Numbered from the stretch's first letter, positions 25,101 to 35,605 are shown. The stretch is DNA of 64,000 nt from Fasciola hepatica (GCA_948099385.1 CANUEZ040000207.1:1240001-1304000), one strand, 5' to 3'. Notes: generated by a model from the sequence alone, not told the origin. A program made the numbers and translations.

Positions 25101-27385
25101 TGATTTGGGCATTCACATGCTTAGCCAAACATTCTCGCATCCACAAGCACAGGCATCCAAATATTTTGCAATCTCGAACACACGCCTGCAGTCGTACATG
25201 CACGTACGCAGTTGACGTTAGTTGTGCTCCGTCCCCGACGACACTGATCAATCTGATCGCATCACGTGCTGAACGACCATGCGTGACTTAATCCGACTGT
25301 ACAATTGACCTACGTTTTCACCGCCGCATGGCTTTGACTCACATATTTGCTAACATGTTTGTGTCTCTCAGTAAGCCAATAAGTTTATATTCATGATTTT
25401 GGTCATGACAAGCGCACATCTTATGTGAACAATGTATTATGTACTAATAAAACGGAAATGATTTTAGGCAGAACTGTGTTCTCACTGGAGTTAGTGGGAC
25501 GGTATAAAACAGACAGTCTTCAATTGAGGACGCCTAACCATATTGTACCAGTACGTAGTCGATTTGGGGTGCATTGTGACCTTTGTCCGAGTAACACATC
25601 AGAAGGTGTCGCCTGGGGTGTTGGAAGCGAGTGTTAAAGAGCGTTAGTCTGTTGTAGTCCGTGAAACTGACTAGACGAGCACCAACCTCGCATTGTTGTC
25701 CAGAGTGATATTTTCGTAGGATGTGTCTAATTGCCTAATTTGAAATACCAGTGCGAGCGCTCCATACCCTGCAATAAGGAGTATATCTCAATTTGGGACC
25801 ATATTGATCACATCTTGCAACTCGTCGTAGAACTCATCTTTCGCTCTGCTTTCGGATGTTAACGTCGGGACGTAGATTGCAACAACTTATATTTTCAGAG
25901 GGGAGAAATTAAAACGAGCCACAGCAAATCGAGTGGATATCAGTTTCGATGAAAGTAGCTCGTTGTTAGCCCCGCTACTGGCAGCTATCGTGACCCCGTG
26001 AAGACCGGAGTTTTCAATAGGTCCGCTGTGGTAGAAGTGATAGTAGTCGTTTATTCCGGGGACCTTATTACTCCGTATTACAGAATTAGGAAGACGACAT
26101 ACAATATATATTTGGTAATGGTGTAACGTGCGTATCTTGATGGCCTGACTACGGACGTCGAGGAGCATCATCATGTTCCAGCAGGTAGTTTGAATGAAGT
26201 TGCCCAGAATGAGGTCCCCAGCTAGTATATTTACTACCTCAACTGCCTGGATAAAGCGAAGTGTTTGGTTTCCCAGAGACGCCGTAGCATGAATATCATG
26301 TACTGTAGCGGCGATGTCCAGACTCAGTGCGCAAAATTACCTTTGTCGTCAAGGCCTTTCCGTGCTTTATCTCTATCCTCTTGAACAACGGCGCATTAAG
26401 CGATTGCTGATTTTTTAGCTTGGACACGTTTTCACTCTTCTGAAAATAGAATCTATTTGTTGTCATGATAAGAAACTATGCGGAATTTTCACAACAATAC
26501 TTCTTTCTTTGCAGAATAGCTCTCTTGTGAAATGGCCTACCACAGGAGATGGCCCACTTCCCTTGTAAGGACTCTTTAAACGCTAAGCTGGATTCCCAAC
26601 CGCAAGTAAAACCAGCCTCACGTTAAACCAAATTATTTTATCTCCAATTGCTCCGGAAATGGTTACCGTAATTTTATGGCATGACACAATGCAACATGAA
26701 AATTTTGTCCTTTTCGTTGTCTATCCTAAACTGCTTTCGGTATGTACCAATATTGTTCCCAATAGAATAATCTTATAAGGGTTGAAAGAATTATTTTTCT
26801 ATTTAATAATAAAAATGTAATAACTGATGTTTTTCAGTGTGTTTGTGGGCACATTGTTCCATTGTAAGTATTAGGTACTTTTTTAATTTAGCCTAATCAG
26901 GCGACTCACATAAAAATACAGCTAATCAATCAGTATTTCAGAGTGAGTCCGGGTGCCTCTTCTTGTTGTCCAGTGATCTCTCTTCCGGCTTACAGAGAGT
27001 ATTTATAAAAAGATACATTTATGATCCAGGAATATTTGGGCTCAGACCTCAGTCCAGCTTAATTCTTCGGCACATCAAGACTTATTCTAGACAGATCTAT
27101 TCCATTTTGACTTCCAGTGGAGCCTCCAATGACACCACTGCCCAGACGCAGGTGATCAACTCGGTGGGTAATTGGACATTGTATTATGGCAAACATCTTA
27201 CTCACCAAATCTGGCATTGTCTTGGCCTGTGGTTGTTCTTCCAATTGGCCATTCAGCACTTTCCTCCTAAATTTGTTGTGGAACCCCACCATAAGTTGGT
27301 TCGTCGCTTCTTGCAATATATTCCATGCAAGCAGAGTGGGGAGAAGACAAAGTAGTTTAAACACCAAAACTTTCGTTGTGTGCAT
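19074..27385 (-). CDS. VAL-D: SCP/TAPS (CAP-domain) secreted protein, exons 1-4; last exon not found
   Basis: Minus-strand exons: 1, 27,385-27,206; 2, 21,791-21,652; 3, 21,508-21,418; 4, 19,177-19,074 (180, 140, 91 and 104 bp), all with AG acceptors and GT donors. Exon 1 gives an N-terminal signal peptide (MHTTKVLVFKLLCLLPTLLA) and the helix-1 motif FHNKFRRKV. Exon 2 gives IYDSELADKAQAWANEC and FGQN. Exon 3 gives VWTEESVNYNYS and ends CDAYTQ, where the family usually has GHYTQ. Exon 4 reads VIWAKSEAIRCGKQIC and ends VCNYGP before GTAAGT. The last exon should start with one base plus a Gly codon, but none was recognised left of 19,074. CAP proteins are secreted, bind lipids in some cases and are abundant in helminth secretions; the function of this one is unknown. 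Intron 1 is 5.4 kb because an RTE element sits in it. The cavity histidine of HYTQ is missing. Confidence 0.8.
19180..20440. other. VAL-D intron 3, outer part
   Basis: No other gene was seen. A short TAA-type trinucleotide run lies at about 19,855-19,870. Open frames at 19,667-20,002 (minus) and 20,013-20,276 (plus) have no recognisable features. By position this is intron between VAL-D exons 4 and 3. Confidence 0.5.
20445..20575. repeat. diverged outer fringe of palindrome 1, left
   Basis: Inverted counterpart of about 36,449-36,655. Similarity is obvious but imperfect: several substitutions, and about 66 bp present on the right (around 36,450-36,515) are absent here. The shared sequence contains an A-box-like stretch, TAGCTGAGTGGTTAAGG, read on the minus strand here. 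Confidence 0.7.
22100..23560. other. palindrome 1 arm DNA with unassigned open frames
   Basis: VAL-D intron 1 sequence between exon 2 and the RTE element. Open frames at 22,183-22,425 (plus) and 23,139-23,351 (minus), with mirror copies at 34,598-34,840 and 33,672-33,884, have no recognised domain. The 22,183 frame has a Cys-containing C-terminal half (YSGASCKGMDQLC). Because the arms are nearly identical, their conservation says nothing about selection. Confidence 0.3.
23563..25037 (-). mobile_element. RTE-type RT region, left-arm copy
   Basis: Mirror of 31,986-33,460; see that entry for motifs. It runs in the same sense as VAL-D and lies in its first intron. It carries the same stops and frameshifts as the right copy, so it was already dead before the arms were duplicated or last homogenised. 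Confidence 0.85.
25038..25402 (-). repeat. interspersed repeat 'R1', left-arm copy
   Basis: Mirror of 31,621-31,985. It lies between the endonuclease and RT parts of the RTE element. Confidence 0.75.
25443..26183 (-). mobile_element. RTE-type endonuclease region, left-arm copy
   Basis: Mirror of 30,840-31,580; see that entry for the AP-endonuclease motifs. Confidence 0.8.
27206..27385 (-). CDS. VAL-D exon 1 (signal peptide and CAP helix 1)
   Basis: The ATG at 27,385 is followed by 60 codons to a canonical donor (TTG|GTGAGT). The leader has a basic n-region and a run of Leu/Val/Phe ending near LLAWN. After it come FHNKFRRKVLNG and QPQAKTMPDL, the typical start of a CAP domain. The upstream GTG that also opens the frame is ignored because eukaryotes start at ATG. 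Identical to the right-arm exon. Confidence 0.8.
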
Positions 27386-27447
27386 GAAGCACTGCACTGG
27401 TAAAATGTTTTGTACACACTTTGCAATGCGACTGACAAAGACAAGTG

Positions 27448-27455
27448 TATTTATA
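27448..27455 (-). promoter_or_regulatory. TATA box of VAL-D
   Basis: TATAAATA on the minus strand, 70 bases from its first T to the ATG at 27,385. This allows a start site about 30 bases downstream and a ~40-base leader. Mirror of 29,568-29,575. Confidence 0.65.
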
Positions 27456-27599
27456 CTTCCCTTGAAAAGGTTTTCATCCCCATCACCACGAGCATCAACC
27501 TTACTCCAATCTTTCTTCTTCTAAAGTGAGCCAGCTAGGACCGTTGAGCACCAATTGGAGTTGATGCATTCTGAATCTTAGTAACATGGTCAATCACTA

Positions 27600-27629
27600 A
27601 CCCCCCCCCCCACACACACACACACACAC
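27600..27629 (+). repeat. C-run plus (CA)n at the inner edge of palindrome 1, left
   Basis: Eleven to twelve C residues pass into about nine CA units. Arm identity stops at this tract; the sequences beyond it differ on the two sides. The right counterpart is 29,400-29,422. Confidence 0.9.
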
Positions 27630-28456
27630 TTCATCTCGGGTGTGAACCGGTGAACGCTGATGCAACAGGGACAATAATTTCGAGCGATCACGGGGGTGAC
27701 AGTCATAAGAACATTCCATGGTTTTGCTTATTAGAAGTTCAAACTCGCATTGTACGGGAACGAAATCGACTTTCTTTAGATCACCAGTTTGTACAAGTTA
27801 CGGGTGCTGTATTTTTCCATTCTGTTGCTGTTGCATTGGGTCTGTACAGTATGACTATCTGCACCCCAAGCTCACACGGCAACTGAGTCCAATTGGCACC
27901 ACATCTACAACTATTTGGACAGACACAAAGTGGCACGCAAACACACCACTGGAACTGACGATACCGTGCAAGCACACTCTGAGGTATTTCGTCATTGCAC
28001 TGGCTACTCTAGGCTGCACACCCCAGTTTTGTCACAGGCTGATACGGGCTTCTACTGTGGATGTTTCTGTGAAACGCCGTTTGGTGGCAAAATAGCATTC
28101 AAATTTTTTTTCAACCAAAAATGTAACATTTTGTCGTTCACGGAATAGTTTCAGACCGGTGCATTTTTGTTCCATTCACGTGGCAAATCTTCTAACTGAA
28201 AGCAACTTTCTAATGTGACAGTCAATTATCGGTTTTCGCTACCTAACTCCACTCTTGAAAGGAAGTAATTCACAATGCGAAACTTTTCTTAGTACAACCA
28301 TGATACGTCAACTACTAACTTGTGCAGTCATCCGTAAGATGGTGAGATTTTGCTCAACGCGTCCCGGTAAAAAAAGTGGACAGTGATAACCAATGAAGGG
28401 CAACTTGCCTTTGTGTGATACAAAAAGGAATGACTTTTGGAATGTTCGACGATAAG
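27630..28456. other. unique part of the palindrome 1 spacer
   Basis: Single-copy sequence between the arms, lying between the divergently transcribed VAL-D and VAL-C. Overlapping open frames (27,650-27,886, 27,718-28,095 and 27,915-28,148, plus) have no recognisable domain. It may hold regulatory sequence for both genes, but no specific site was identified. Confidence 0.4.
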
Positions 28457-29390
28457 CCAAAATCATGAATATAAACTTATTGTCTTACTGAGAGACGCAA
28501 ACATGTTAGCAAATATGTGAGTCAAAGCCATGCGGCGGTGAAAACGTAGGTCAATTGTACAGTCGGATTAAGTCACGCATGGTCGTTCAGCACGTGATGC
28601 GATCAGATTGATCAGTGTCGTCGGGGACGGAGCACAACTAACGTCAACTGCGTACGTGCATGTACGACTGCAGGCGTGTGTTCGAGATTGCAAAATATTT
28701 GGATGCCTGTGCTTGTGGATGCGAGAATGTTTGGCTAAGCATGTGAATGCCCAAATCAAACACGTGACTGGATATCAGGGCCGACCATCGATTCGTCTGA
28801 AAAGACTAGAGACGTTCAATTGATTGGGCTCCCCGGCTTTTGGAAGGTTCGACGACAAGCCACCAGCTCGACAAGAAATGAACGAGATAACCATTGATCT
28901 GTAATCGAGGGCAATATGGAGACAGTGGTTAACTGTGGTGACTTCGCAAAACTCTTCCGTCCCATTCGAAATACATCTGGAAAGCGACAGCCAGCAGAAC
29001 CAGTTCTTCGCGACGCTACCGGTCTACTGATCCCAGAAAAGAGAAAAAAGACGCATAGATGCATAGAGCACTTTAGGAATCTACTGATTCATCCCACAAA
29101 AAACCCGACAGGTCCGATCCCCACAATCCAAAGTGGGATCTACAACATCAGTACCAACCCTCCATCTCTAGTGAACATTGCTGCTGTGATACAAAATCTA
29201 AAAACCGAAAGTCCCCGGGAGAAGACGTAATCGGACCAGAGTTATATGATTCTTCTCTTCCGACACTAATAGAATGCATCCACACGCTGTTTTGTTCAAT
29301 TTAGGAAAAGAACGAGTTTCCACGGACTTAGGAACCTCATTTCTGCTCTTTCTCTCTCTGAAAGTTATGACAGGACGATGTGCAACTATT
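28457..29390 (+). mobile_element. third partial copy: R1 plus RTE linker region
   Basis: A direct repeat of 31,621-32,550 at a constant offset of 3,164 bases, hence inverted relative to the left arm. It starts exactly where R1 starts (ccaaaatcatgaatataaac) and ends shortly after the RTE linker block (GATGTGCAAC). Weak similarity continues about 12 more bases before running into the GT/G tract. Identity with the arm copies is close to complete; one visible change is TTGTC versus TTGGC near 28,480. Confidence 0.9.
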
Positions 29391-29399
29391 GTTGCAGAA

Positions 29400-29422
29400 T
29401 TGTGTGTGTGTGAGGGGGGGGG
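29400..29422 (+). repeat. (GT)n plus G-run at the inner edge of palindrome 1, right
   Basis: Reverse-complement counterpart of 27,600-27,629, but shorter and with one interruption. It joins the right arm to the third RTE copy. Confidence 0.9.
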
Positions 29423-29567
29423 TTAGTGATTGACCATGTTACTAAGATTCAGAATGCATCAACTCCAATTGGTGCTCAACGGTCCTAGCTGGCTCACTTT
29501 AGAAGAAGAAAGATTGGAGTAAGGTTGATGCTCGTGGTGATGGGGATGAAAACCTTTTCAAGGGAAG

Positions 29568-29575
29568 TATAAATA
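29568..29575 (+). promoter_or_regulatory. TATA box of VAL-C
   Basis: TATAAATA in the context AAGTATAAATACAC, 70 bases before the ATG at 29,638. The spacing suits a start site near 29,600. The same box exists in the left arm for VAL-D. Confidence 0.65.
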
Positions 29576-29637
29576 CACTTGTCTTTGTCAGTCGCATTGC
29601 AGAGTGTGTACAAAACATTTTACCAGTGCAGTGCTTC

Positions 29638-32600
29638 ATGCACACAACGAAAGTTTTGGTGTTTAAACTACTTTGTCTTCTCCCCACTCTGCTTGCATGG
29701 AATATATTGCAAGAAGCGACGAACCAACTTATGGTGGGGTTCCACAACAAATTTAGGAGGAAAGTGCTGAATGGCCAATTGGAAGAACAACCACAGGCCA
29801 AGACAATGCCAGATTTGGTGAGTAAGATGTTTGCCATAATACAATGTCCAATTACCCACCGAGTTGATCACCTGCGTCTGGGCAGTGGTGTCATTGGAGG
29901 CTCCACTGGAAGTCAAAATGGAATAGATCTGTCTAGAATAAGTCTTGATGTGCCGAAGAATTAAGCTGGACTGAGGTCTGAGCCCAAATATTCCTGGATC
30001 ATAAATGTATCTTTTTATAAATACTCTCTGTAAGCCGGAAGAGAGATCACTGGACAACAAGAAGAGGCACCCGGACTCACTCTGAAATACTGATTGATTA
30101 GCTGTATTTTTATGTGAGTCGCCTGATTAGGCTAAATTAAAAAAGTACCTAATACTTACAATGGAACAATGTGCCCACAAACACACTGAAAAACATCAGT
30201 TATTACATTTTTATTATTAAATAGAAAAATAATTCTTTCAACCCTTATAAGATTATTCTATTGGGAACAATATTGGTACATACCGAAAGCAGTTTAGGAT
30301 AGACAACGAAAAGGACAAAATTTTCATGTTGCATTGTGTCATGCCATAAAATTACGGTAACCATTTCCGGAGCAATTGGAGATAAAATAATTTGGTTTAA
30401 CGTGAGGCTGGTTTTACTTGCGGTTGGGAATCCAGCTTAGCGTTTAAAGAGTCCTTACAAGGGAAGTGGGCCATCTCCTGTGGTAGGCCATTTCACAAGA
30501 GAGCTATTCTGCAAAGAAAGAAGTATTGTTGTGAAAATTCCGCATAGTTTCTTATCATGACAACAAATAGATTCTATTTTCAGAAGAGTGAAAACGTGTC
30601 CAAGCTAAAAAATCAGCAATCGCTTAATGCGCCGTTGTTCAAGAGGATAGAGATAAAGCACGGAAAGGCCTTGACGACAAAGGTAATTTTGCGCACTGAG
30701 TCTGGACATCGCCGCTACAGTACATGATATTCATGCTACGGCGTCTCTGGGAAACCAAACACTTCGCTTTATCCAGGCAGTTGAGGTAGTAAATATACTA
30801 GCTGGGGACCTCATTCTGGGCAACTTCATTCAAACTACCTGCTGGAACATGATGATGCTCCTCGACGTCCGTAGTCAGGCCATCAAGATACGCACGTTAC
30901 ACCATTACCAAATATATATTGTATGTCGTCTTCCTAATTCTGTAATACGGAGTAATAAGGTCCCCGGAATAAACGACTACTATCACTTCTACCACAGCGG
31001 ACCTATTGAAAACTCCGGTCTTCACGGGGTCACGATAGCTGCCAGTAGCGGGGCTAACAACGAGCTACTTTCATCGAAACTGATATCCACTCGATTTGCT
31101 GTGGCTCGTTTTAATTTCTCCCCTCTGAAAATATAAGTTGTTGCAATCTACGTCCCGACGTTAACATCCGAAAGCAGAGCGAAAGATGAGTTCTACGACG
31201 AGTTGCAAGATGTGATCAATATGGTCCCAAATTGAGATATACTCCTTATTGCAGGGTATGGAGCGCTCGCACTGGTATTTCAAATTAGGCAATTAGACAC
31301 ATCCTACGAAAATATCACTCTGGACAACAATGCGAGGTTGGTGCTCGTCTAGTCAGTTCCACGGACTACAACAGACTAACGCTCTTTAACACTCGCTTCC
31401 AACACCCCAGGCGACACCTTCTGATGTGTTACTCGGACAAAGGTCACAATGCACCCCAAATCGACTACGTACTGGTACAATATGGTTAGGCGTCCTCAAT
31501 TGAAGACTGTCTGTTTTATACCGTCCCACTAACTCCAGTGAGAACACAGTTCTGCCTAAAATCATTTCCGTTTTATTAGTACATAATACATTGTTCACAT
31601 AAAATGTGCGCTTGTCATGACCAAAATCATGAATATAAACTTATTGGCTTACTGAGAGACGCAAACATGTTAGCAAATATGTGAGTCAAAGCCATGCGGC
31701 GGTGAAAACGTAGGTCAATTGTACAGTCGGATTAAGTCACGCATGGTCGTTCAGCACGTGATGCGATCAGATTGATCAGTGTCGTCGGGGACGGAGCACA
31801 ACTAACGTCAACTGCGTACGTGCATGTACGACTGCAGGCGTGTGTTCGAGATTGCAAAATATTTGGATGCCTGTGCTTGTGGATGCGAGAATGTTTGGCT
31901 AAGCATGTGAATGCCCAAATCAAACACGTGACTGGATATCAGGGCCGACCATCGATTCGTCTGAAAAGACTAGAGACGTTCAATTGATTGGGCTCCCCGG
32001 CTTTTGGAAGGTTCGACGACAAGCCACCAGCTCGACAAGAAATGAACGAGATAACCATTGATCTGTAATCGAGGGCAATATGGAGACAGTGGTTAACTGT
32101 GGTGACTTCGCAAAACTCTTCCGTCCCATTCGAAATACATCTGGAAAGCGACAGCCAGCAGAACCAGTTCTTCGCGACGCTACCGGTCTACTGATCCCAG
32201 AAAAGAGAAAAAAGACGCATAGATGCATAGAGCACTTTAGGAATCTACTGATTCATCCCACAAAAAACCCGACAGGTCCGATCCCCACAATCCAAAGTGG
32301 GATCTACAACATCAGTACCAACCCTCCATCTCTAGTGAACATTGCTGCTGTGATACAAAATCTAAAAACCGAAAGTCCCCGGGAGAAGACGTAATCGGAC
32401 CAGAGTTATATGATTCTTCTCTTCCGACACTAATAGAATGCATCCACACGCTGTTTTGTTCAATTTAGGAAAAGAACGAGTTTCCACGGACTTAGGAACC
32501 TCATTTCTGCTCTTTCTCTCTCTGAAAGTTATGACAGGACGATGTGCAACAAGTGTTGCTGAATCAGCCCAATGAAAGTGGTTGCAACGATATTCTCCGT

Positions 32601-35600
32601 GCTTCTATCGGGCCGCTTCTAAACCGTGAAGTATTCATGTACCCTTCCCAATCGAGAAGGCTTTCGCTGCCGTAGGAGATGCGTAGACGAGACCTTCACT
32701 CTGCGTTGAGTACCAGAACATTGCAAAACGTTTCAACGACTGACATCAACCTGTCTCATTGACTTTCGCATAGCACTTGATTCAGTTGACAAACACGCTT
32801 TATGGACCATTTGATGAGCAGATAGAATGTCGGCAAAATTTGTCAGTCTCGTGAAACTCTACTACTCAACTACGTGTGCCAAAACACGATATACTGGGAA
32901 AGGATCCATCGAGTTCTCCTTCAATTCTGGTGTCTAACAGGGTTGCTCGTTGTCCCCAGTCCTATTCAACTACACTGTAGACTAGATAGTGCGACAGGCG
33001 CTCAGCTCAGACGTTTTCTTAGCTGACTTAGAATTTGTGGTCGATATAGTTATCTTAAGGGAATTGTCCGACTATTTTACAGCCAATTCTGTATCATGTA
33101 GTTTTTTTCGTGAAAACCATGGGACTAGAAGCTGATACATCAAACACTAAAATATTTTCGACTTGTGCTTCACAGCCCGCACATCCAATGTACGTCAACG
33201 AGCAAGGAAATTGAGCACACGCAATCATTTAGATACCTGGATTCCGCCATTCTCCCAAATGGCCAAACCAAGGACAAAGTCGATTTGTGAATTGACAATA
33301 TAGGGAGATCATTCTCCTAGATTCCACGGAAGCACACACAAGGACAAATAGGGCAACTTGTTTTACCCCCGCGGTTTCGTCTGACTGAATCCCGACCTCC
33401 TCCAGATCCGGAACCATACTCATCGCTACGGGCATTTTCATGAAACCAAGTTGATTATTGTTGGTTAGAGTGGCTTTCGCATTGATCTAGATGAGTTATG
33501 CCCAGAATCGAAGCGGATCCAGTCAAGAAAGGAGAACTCGGTACCAATATGCTATGTTGTTAAAGGAACCATGAGTGTGGAAAGATGAAAGTACAAACTC
33601 CCACAGTTATAGAAAACGGAGTCAAACGACTAAACCCGGTCTACTGTCTGGAAATTGTTCAAGTTCAGTGAGTGAGACCAAAATCAAACATCTCAAACCG
33701 TTCACTAAGAGTTCGCGAGGTCGATAGTATCATAAAATCTATTGCGTATGCTGATTTGTTACAACAGAACAAACTTAGAGATTCCCTTTTTGAGTATTCC
33801 CCTGATTCGGTAGGGAAAGATGAATTCGAAGTTCTTTTCAAACCAGGCGAGATAAATGGCAGTAGATTCGGTCATCTAAAGTGACAGAAGAGAGGGTTAA
33901 CATGAGTGATTTATTGTTGAAATAAGAATCATATTTGAAGTGATTTGACCAGGTCAATTTCTGATTGATAATGACGCATAAACACCTCACAGACCTTTAC
34001 CAGATCAAAACTTTCCTAAACTTGTAGCAACCTTGACCATTTTCTAGCAACGGTGATTTTCAGCTAGCCATAAGAAATTGCTAAAAAGTGTTCTTTTATT
34101 TGGAGGTTTAATCCTTTTTGTTTTGAGCATGGGGTTAGTCGAACAAATCAGCTAAATCATTCGCTGAAACTAGATGATATGGTGTCAGACATGCAGAGAA
34201 TCACATCAAACATATGAACAGAAGATACATACGAAAAAGAGGACAGTCAAAATGATGCCTTGAAAAACACGTGCGGCTGAAAGCAATTATGAAGATTTTA
34301 AAACGAGGTAATGTGTGGAAGGTTTGCTAATTTAAAAATAATCTGACGGTAACCTCATGCCTCATGATTGTACAGTGTGATCAATAATTTCCGTTCCACT
34401 TGAAACCCATTCATGGATGAGCAGTGGAGTAATATTTGTTAGACGCCGTGAAAAGTAAATAGGCAAATCTAATTTCATTATAAAACTGCTTTAGCTTTGG
34501 AATTCGAAAGAGTTGGTGCCGCAAATGAATGAAGCTTCTGTGGCAAGATTGTTGGTAAGATAAAGACAAAGATTGAAAAAAGTCGCATACTATTCGCCTA
34601 ACAGTTAATGCTGTTTGTTAGAGATCCACAGAAAGAATTGATCAGATAAGACGACTCCGAATGATCTTCAGGAACAGTTTCTCTAAACGCAGTGTTCATG
34701 GGCAGGTATGATTCAAGATAACCACAAAGCTGGTCCATTCCCTTGCAGGAAGCACCCGAATAAAGAGTCATTTGACTTATATATTCAATGCAGTTCGCAA
34801 TTAATTCAATCAAGGAGAACAGTAAATGCACAAGCATCATTAGTCACAAATACGCTATGGTTATATGGACGTACTTGTTCATTCATCTGGAAGACAGATC
34901 ACATCCGTGAGAACCAAAATTATTGAACAGTGACGTCATTTATTCTCCGGCCGATGAAACCTTGTATCACTTTTTTCCAGTCTATGGTGTCCAAGTGAAA
35001 TTAGGCTCCCTGAATTTGTCTCAGCGGTAAAGACCAAAATTCGACTGGTTTGTAGCCAAACCGGAATAATTGATGAGACTGTGAACGACCTAGTCACATT
35101 CAAACTAGTGCTTACAAGAATGTACAAATAGAGTTATTCGATATGAAATTCAAGAATTATTGGGCTGGGAAGTTGAGTAACCCTACTATATCACTCATAT
35201 CTGTAAATTATGGAAAACATTCTACTTTCAGATTTATGATTCCGAATTGGCTGATAAAGCCCAGGCTTGGGCGAACGAGTGCAAAATTCATACAGAAGAA
35301 CTCGGAAATCGACGTACCAGAAAGTATGGACATTTCGGCCAGAATCTTCTTCAAAGTTTAAACTTTCTAGAGTAAGTCCAGACACGATTGTTACTTTGCA
35401 CTCTGAACAAACATTTCGAGGATAAATAAAGCCAATTTTTGAAAATTGTGCTCAGCAAAAACTGAACAAACAAACCATCCCTTCCCAACCCCATTTGTTC
35501 TCCTTGTTACTCAGGGCATTCGAAGTATGGACCGAGGAAAGTGTGAACTATAATTATTCCCTAAACACCTGCAAAGAGGACACCGAATGTGACGCATACA

Positions 35601-35605
35601 CTCAG
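29638..35605 (+). CDS. VAL-C: SCP/TAPS (CAP-domain) protein, exons 1-3; 3' part missing
   Basis: Plus-strand exons: 1, 29,638-29,817; 2, 35,232-35,371; 3, 35,515-35,605 (180, 140 and 91 bp; phases 0, 2, 0). The translation of these exons is the same as VAL-D: signal peptide at residues 1-20, HN at 36-37, WANEC at 73-77, FGQN at 95-98, W112 with E114/E115, an N-Y-S glycosylation site at 120-122, and CDAYTQ at 132-137 in place of CGHYTQ. A donor (CAG|GTACGA) follows exon 3, but no exon with the CNYGP signature was found to its right, inside the arm or in the unique DNA beyond. The gene is therefore probably truncated by the palindrome edge. The frame stays open through the donor to a stop at 35,905, which would give a 236-residue read-through product. 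Intron 1 (5.4 kb) holds the RTE element in sense orientation. Confidence 0.75.
30840..31580 (+). mobile_element. RTE-type AP endonuclease region, right-arm copy
   Basis: The frames together give GINDYYHFYHSGPIENSGLH (about 30,965-31,025), then VAVARF- and YVPTLTSESRAKDEFYDELQ-like pieces (about 31,090-31,215), then CSSSQFHG and NTRFQHPRRHLL (about 31,390-31,430) and QIDYVLVQYG (about 31,460-31,485). These match the apurinic-endonuclease-like domain of RTE elements, with its HSG, APT, TRFQHPRRHLxTW and IDYVL landmarks. Stops and shifts break it. It starts the element that continues with the RT at 31,986. Confidence 0.8.
31621..31985 (+). repeat. interspersed repeat 'R1', right-arm copy
   Basis: About 365 bp separating the RTE endonuclease from its RT linker. 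It begins at the same base as the third copy (28,457), so its left end is well defined. A diverged relative lies at 17,480-17,800. It contains TGTTCGAGATTGC, a weak resemblance to a pol III B box. Nature undecided: nested SINE/MITE-like element or part of the RTE. Confidence 0.6.
31986..33460 (+). mobile_element. RTE-type reverse transcriptase region, right-arm copy
   Basis: In order: GDFAKLFRPIRNTSGKRQP (about 32,100-32,160, linker), a KTESPREDVIGPELY-like piece (about 32,365-32,410), DSVDKHALW (about 32,780-32,810), FSFNSGV-QGCSLSPVLFNY (about 32,915-32,975), LEFVVDIVIL (about 33,027-33,057; the YADD box has lost its first Asp) and FRYLDSAILPNGQTKDKV (about 33,228-33,282). This is the full motif order of an RTE-type RT. 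Several frames and stops, plus the damaged catalytic box, show it is inactive. The element is in sense orientation within VAL-C intron 1. Confidence 0.85.
35232..35371 (+). CDS. VAL-C exon 2
   Basis: 140 bp from CTTTCAG| to TAGA|GTAAGT. Encodes IYDSELADKAQAWANECKIH, then GNRRTRKYGHFGQNLLQS. The G-Q-N replaces the G-E-N found in many CAP proteins. The right frame has no ATG, so it is easily missed by start-to-stop scanning. Exact mirror at 21,791-21,652. Confidence 0.85.
35515..35605 (+). CDS. VAL-C exon 3
   Basis: 91 bp from TACTCAG| to ACTCAG|GTACGA. Encodes AFEVWTEESVNYNYSLNTC and ends CDAYTQ. The W-x-E-E and NYNY pattern is diagnostic for CAP domains; Gly-His of the usual CGHYTQ is Asp-Ala. 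Exact mirror at 21,508-21,418. Confidence 0.85.

Larger units (their letters stand above)
20575..27600 (+). repeat. palindrome 1, left arm (~7.0 kb)
   Basis: Every landmark here reappears reverse-complemented in the right arm with coordinates summing to 57,023: VAL exons 1-3, the TATA box, the RTE endonuclease and RT, and the R1 repeat. Only scattered differences were noticed, for example one base near 23,208 that changes G to D in an open frame, a small change near 23,000, one near 25,418 and one near 27,424. The inner end is a C-run plus CA-run; the outer end fades into a diverged fringe. Confidence 0.93.

Noticed and set aside
26963..27530. Long plus-strand open frames opposite VAL-D exon 1 (and their mirrors at 29,499-30,060)
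   Set aside because: They are antisense to a well-supported signal-peptide exon with TATA box and canonical donor; no domain of their own.
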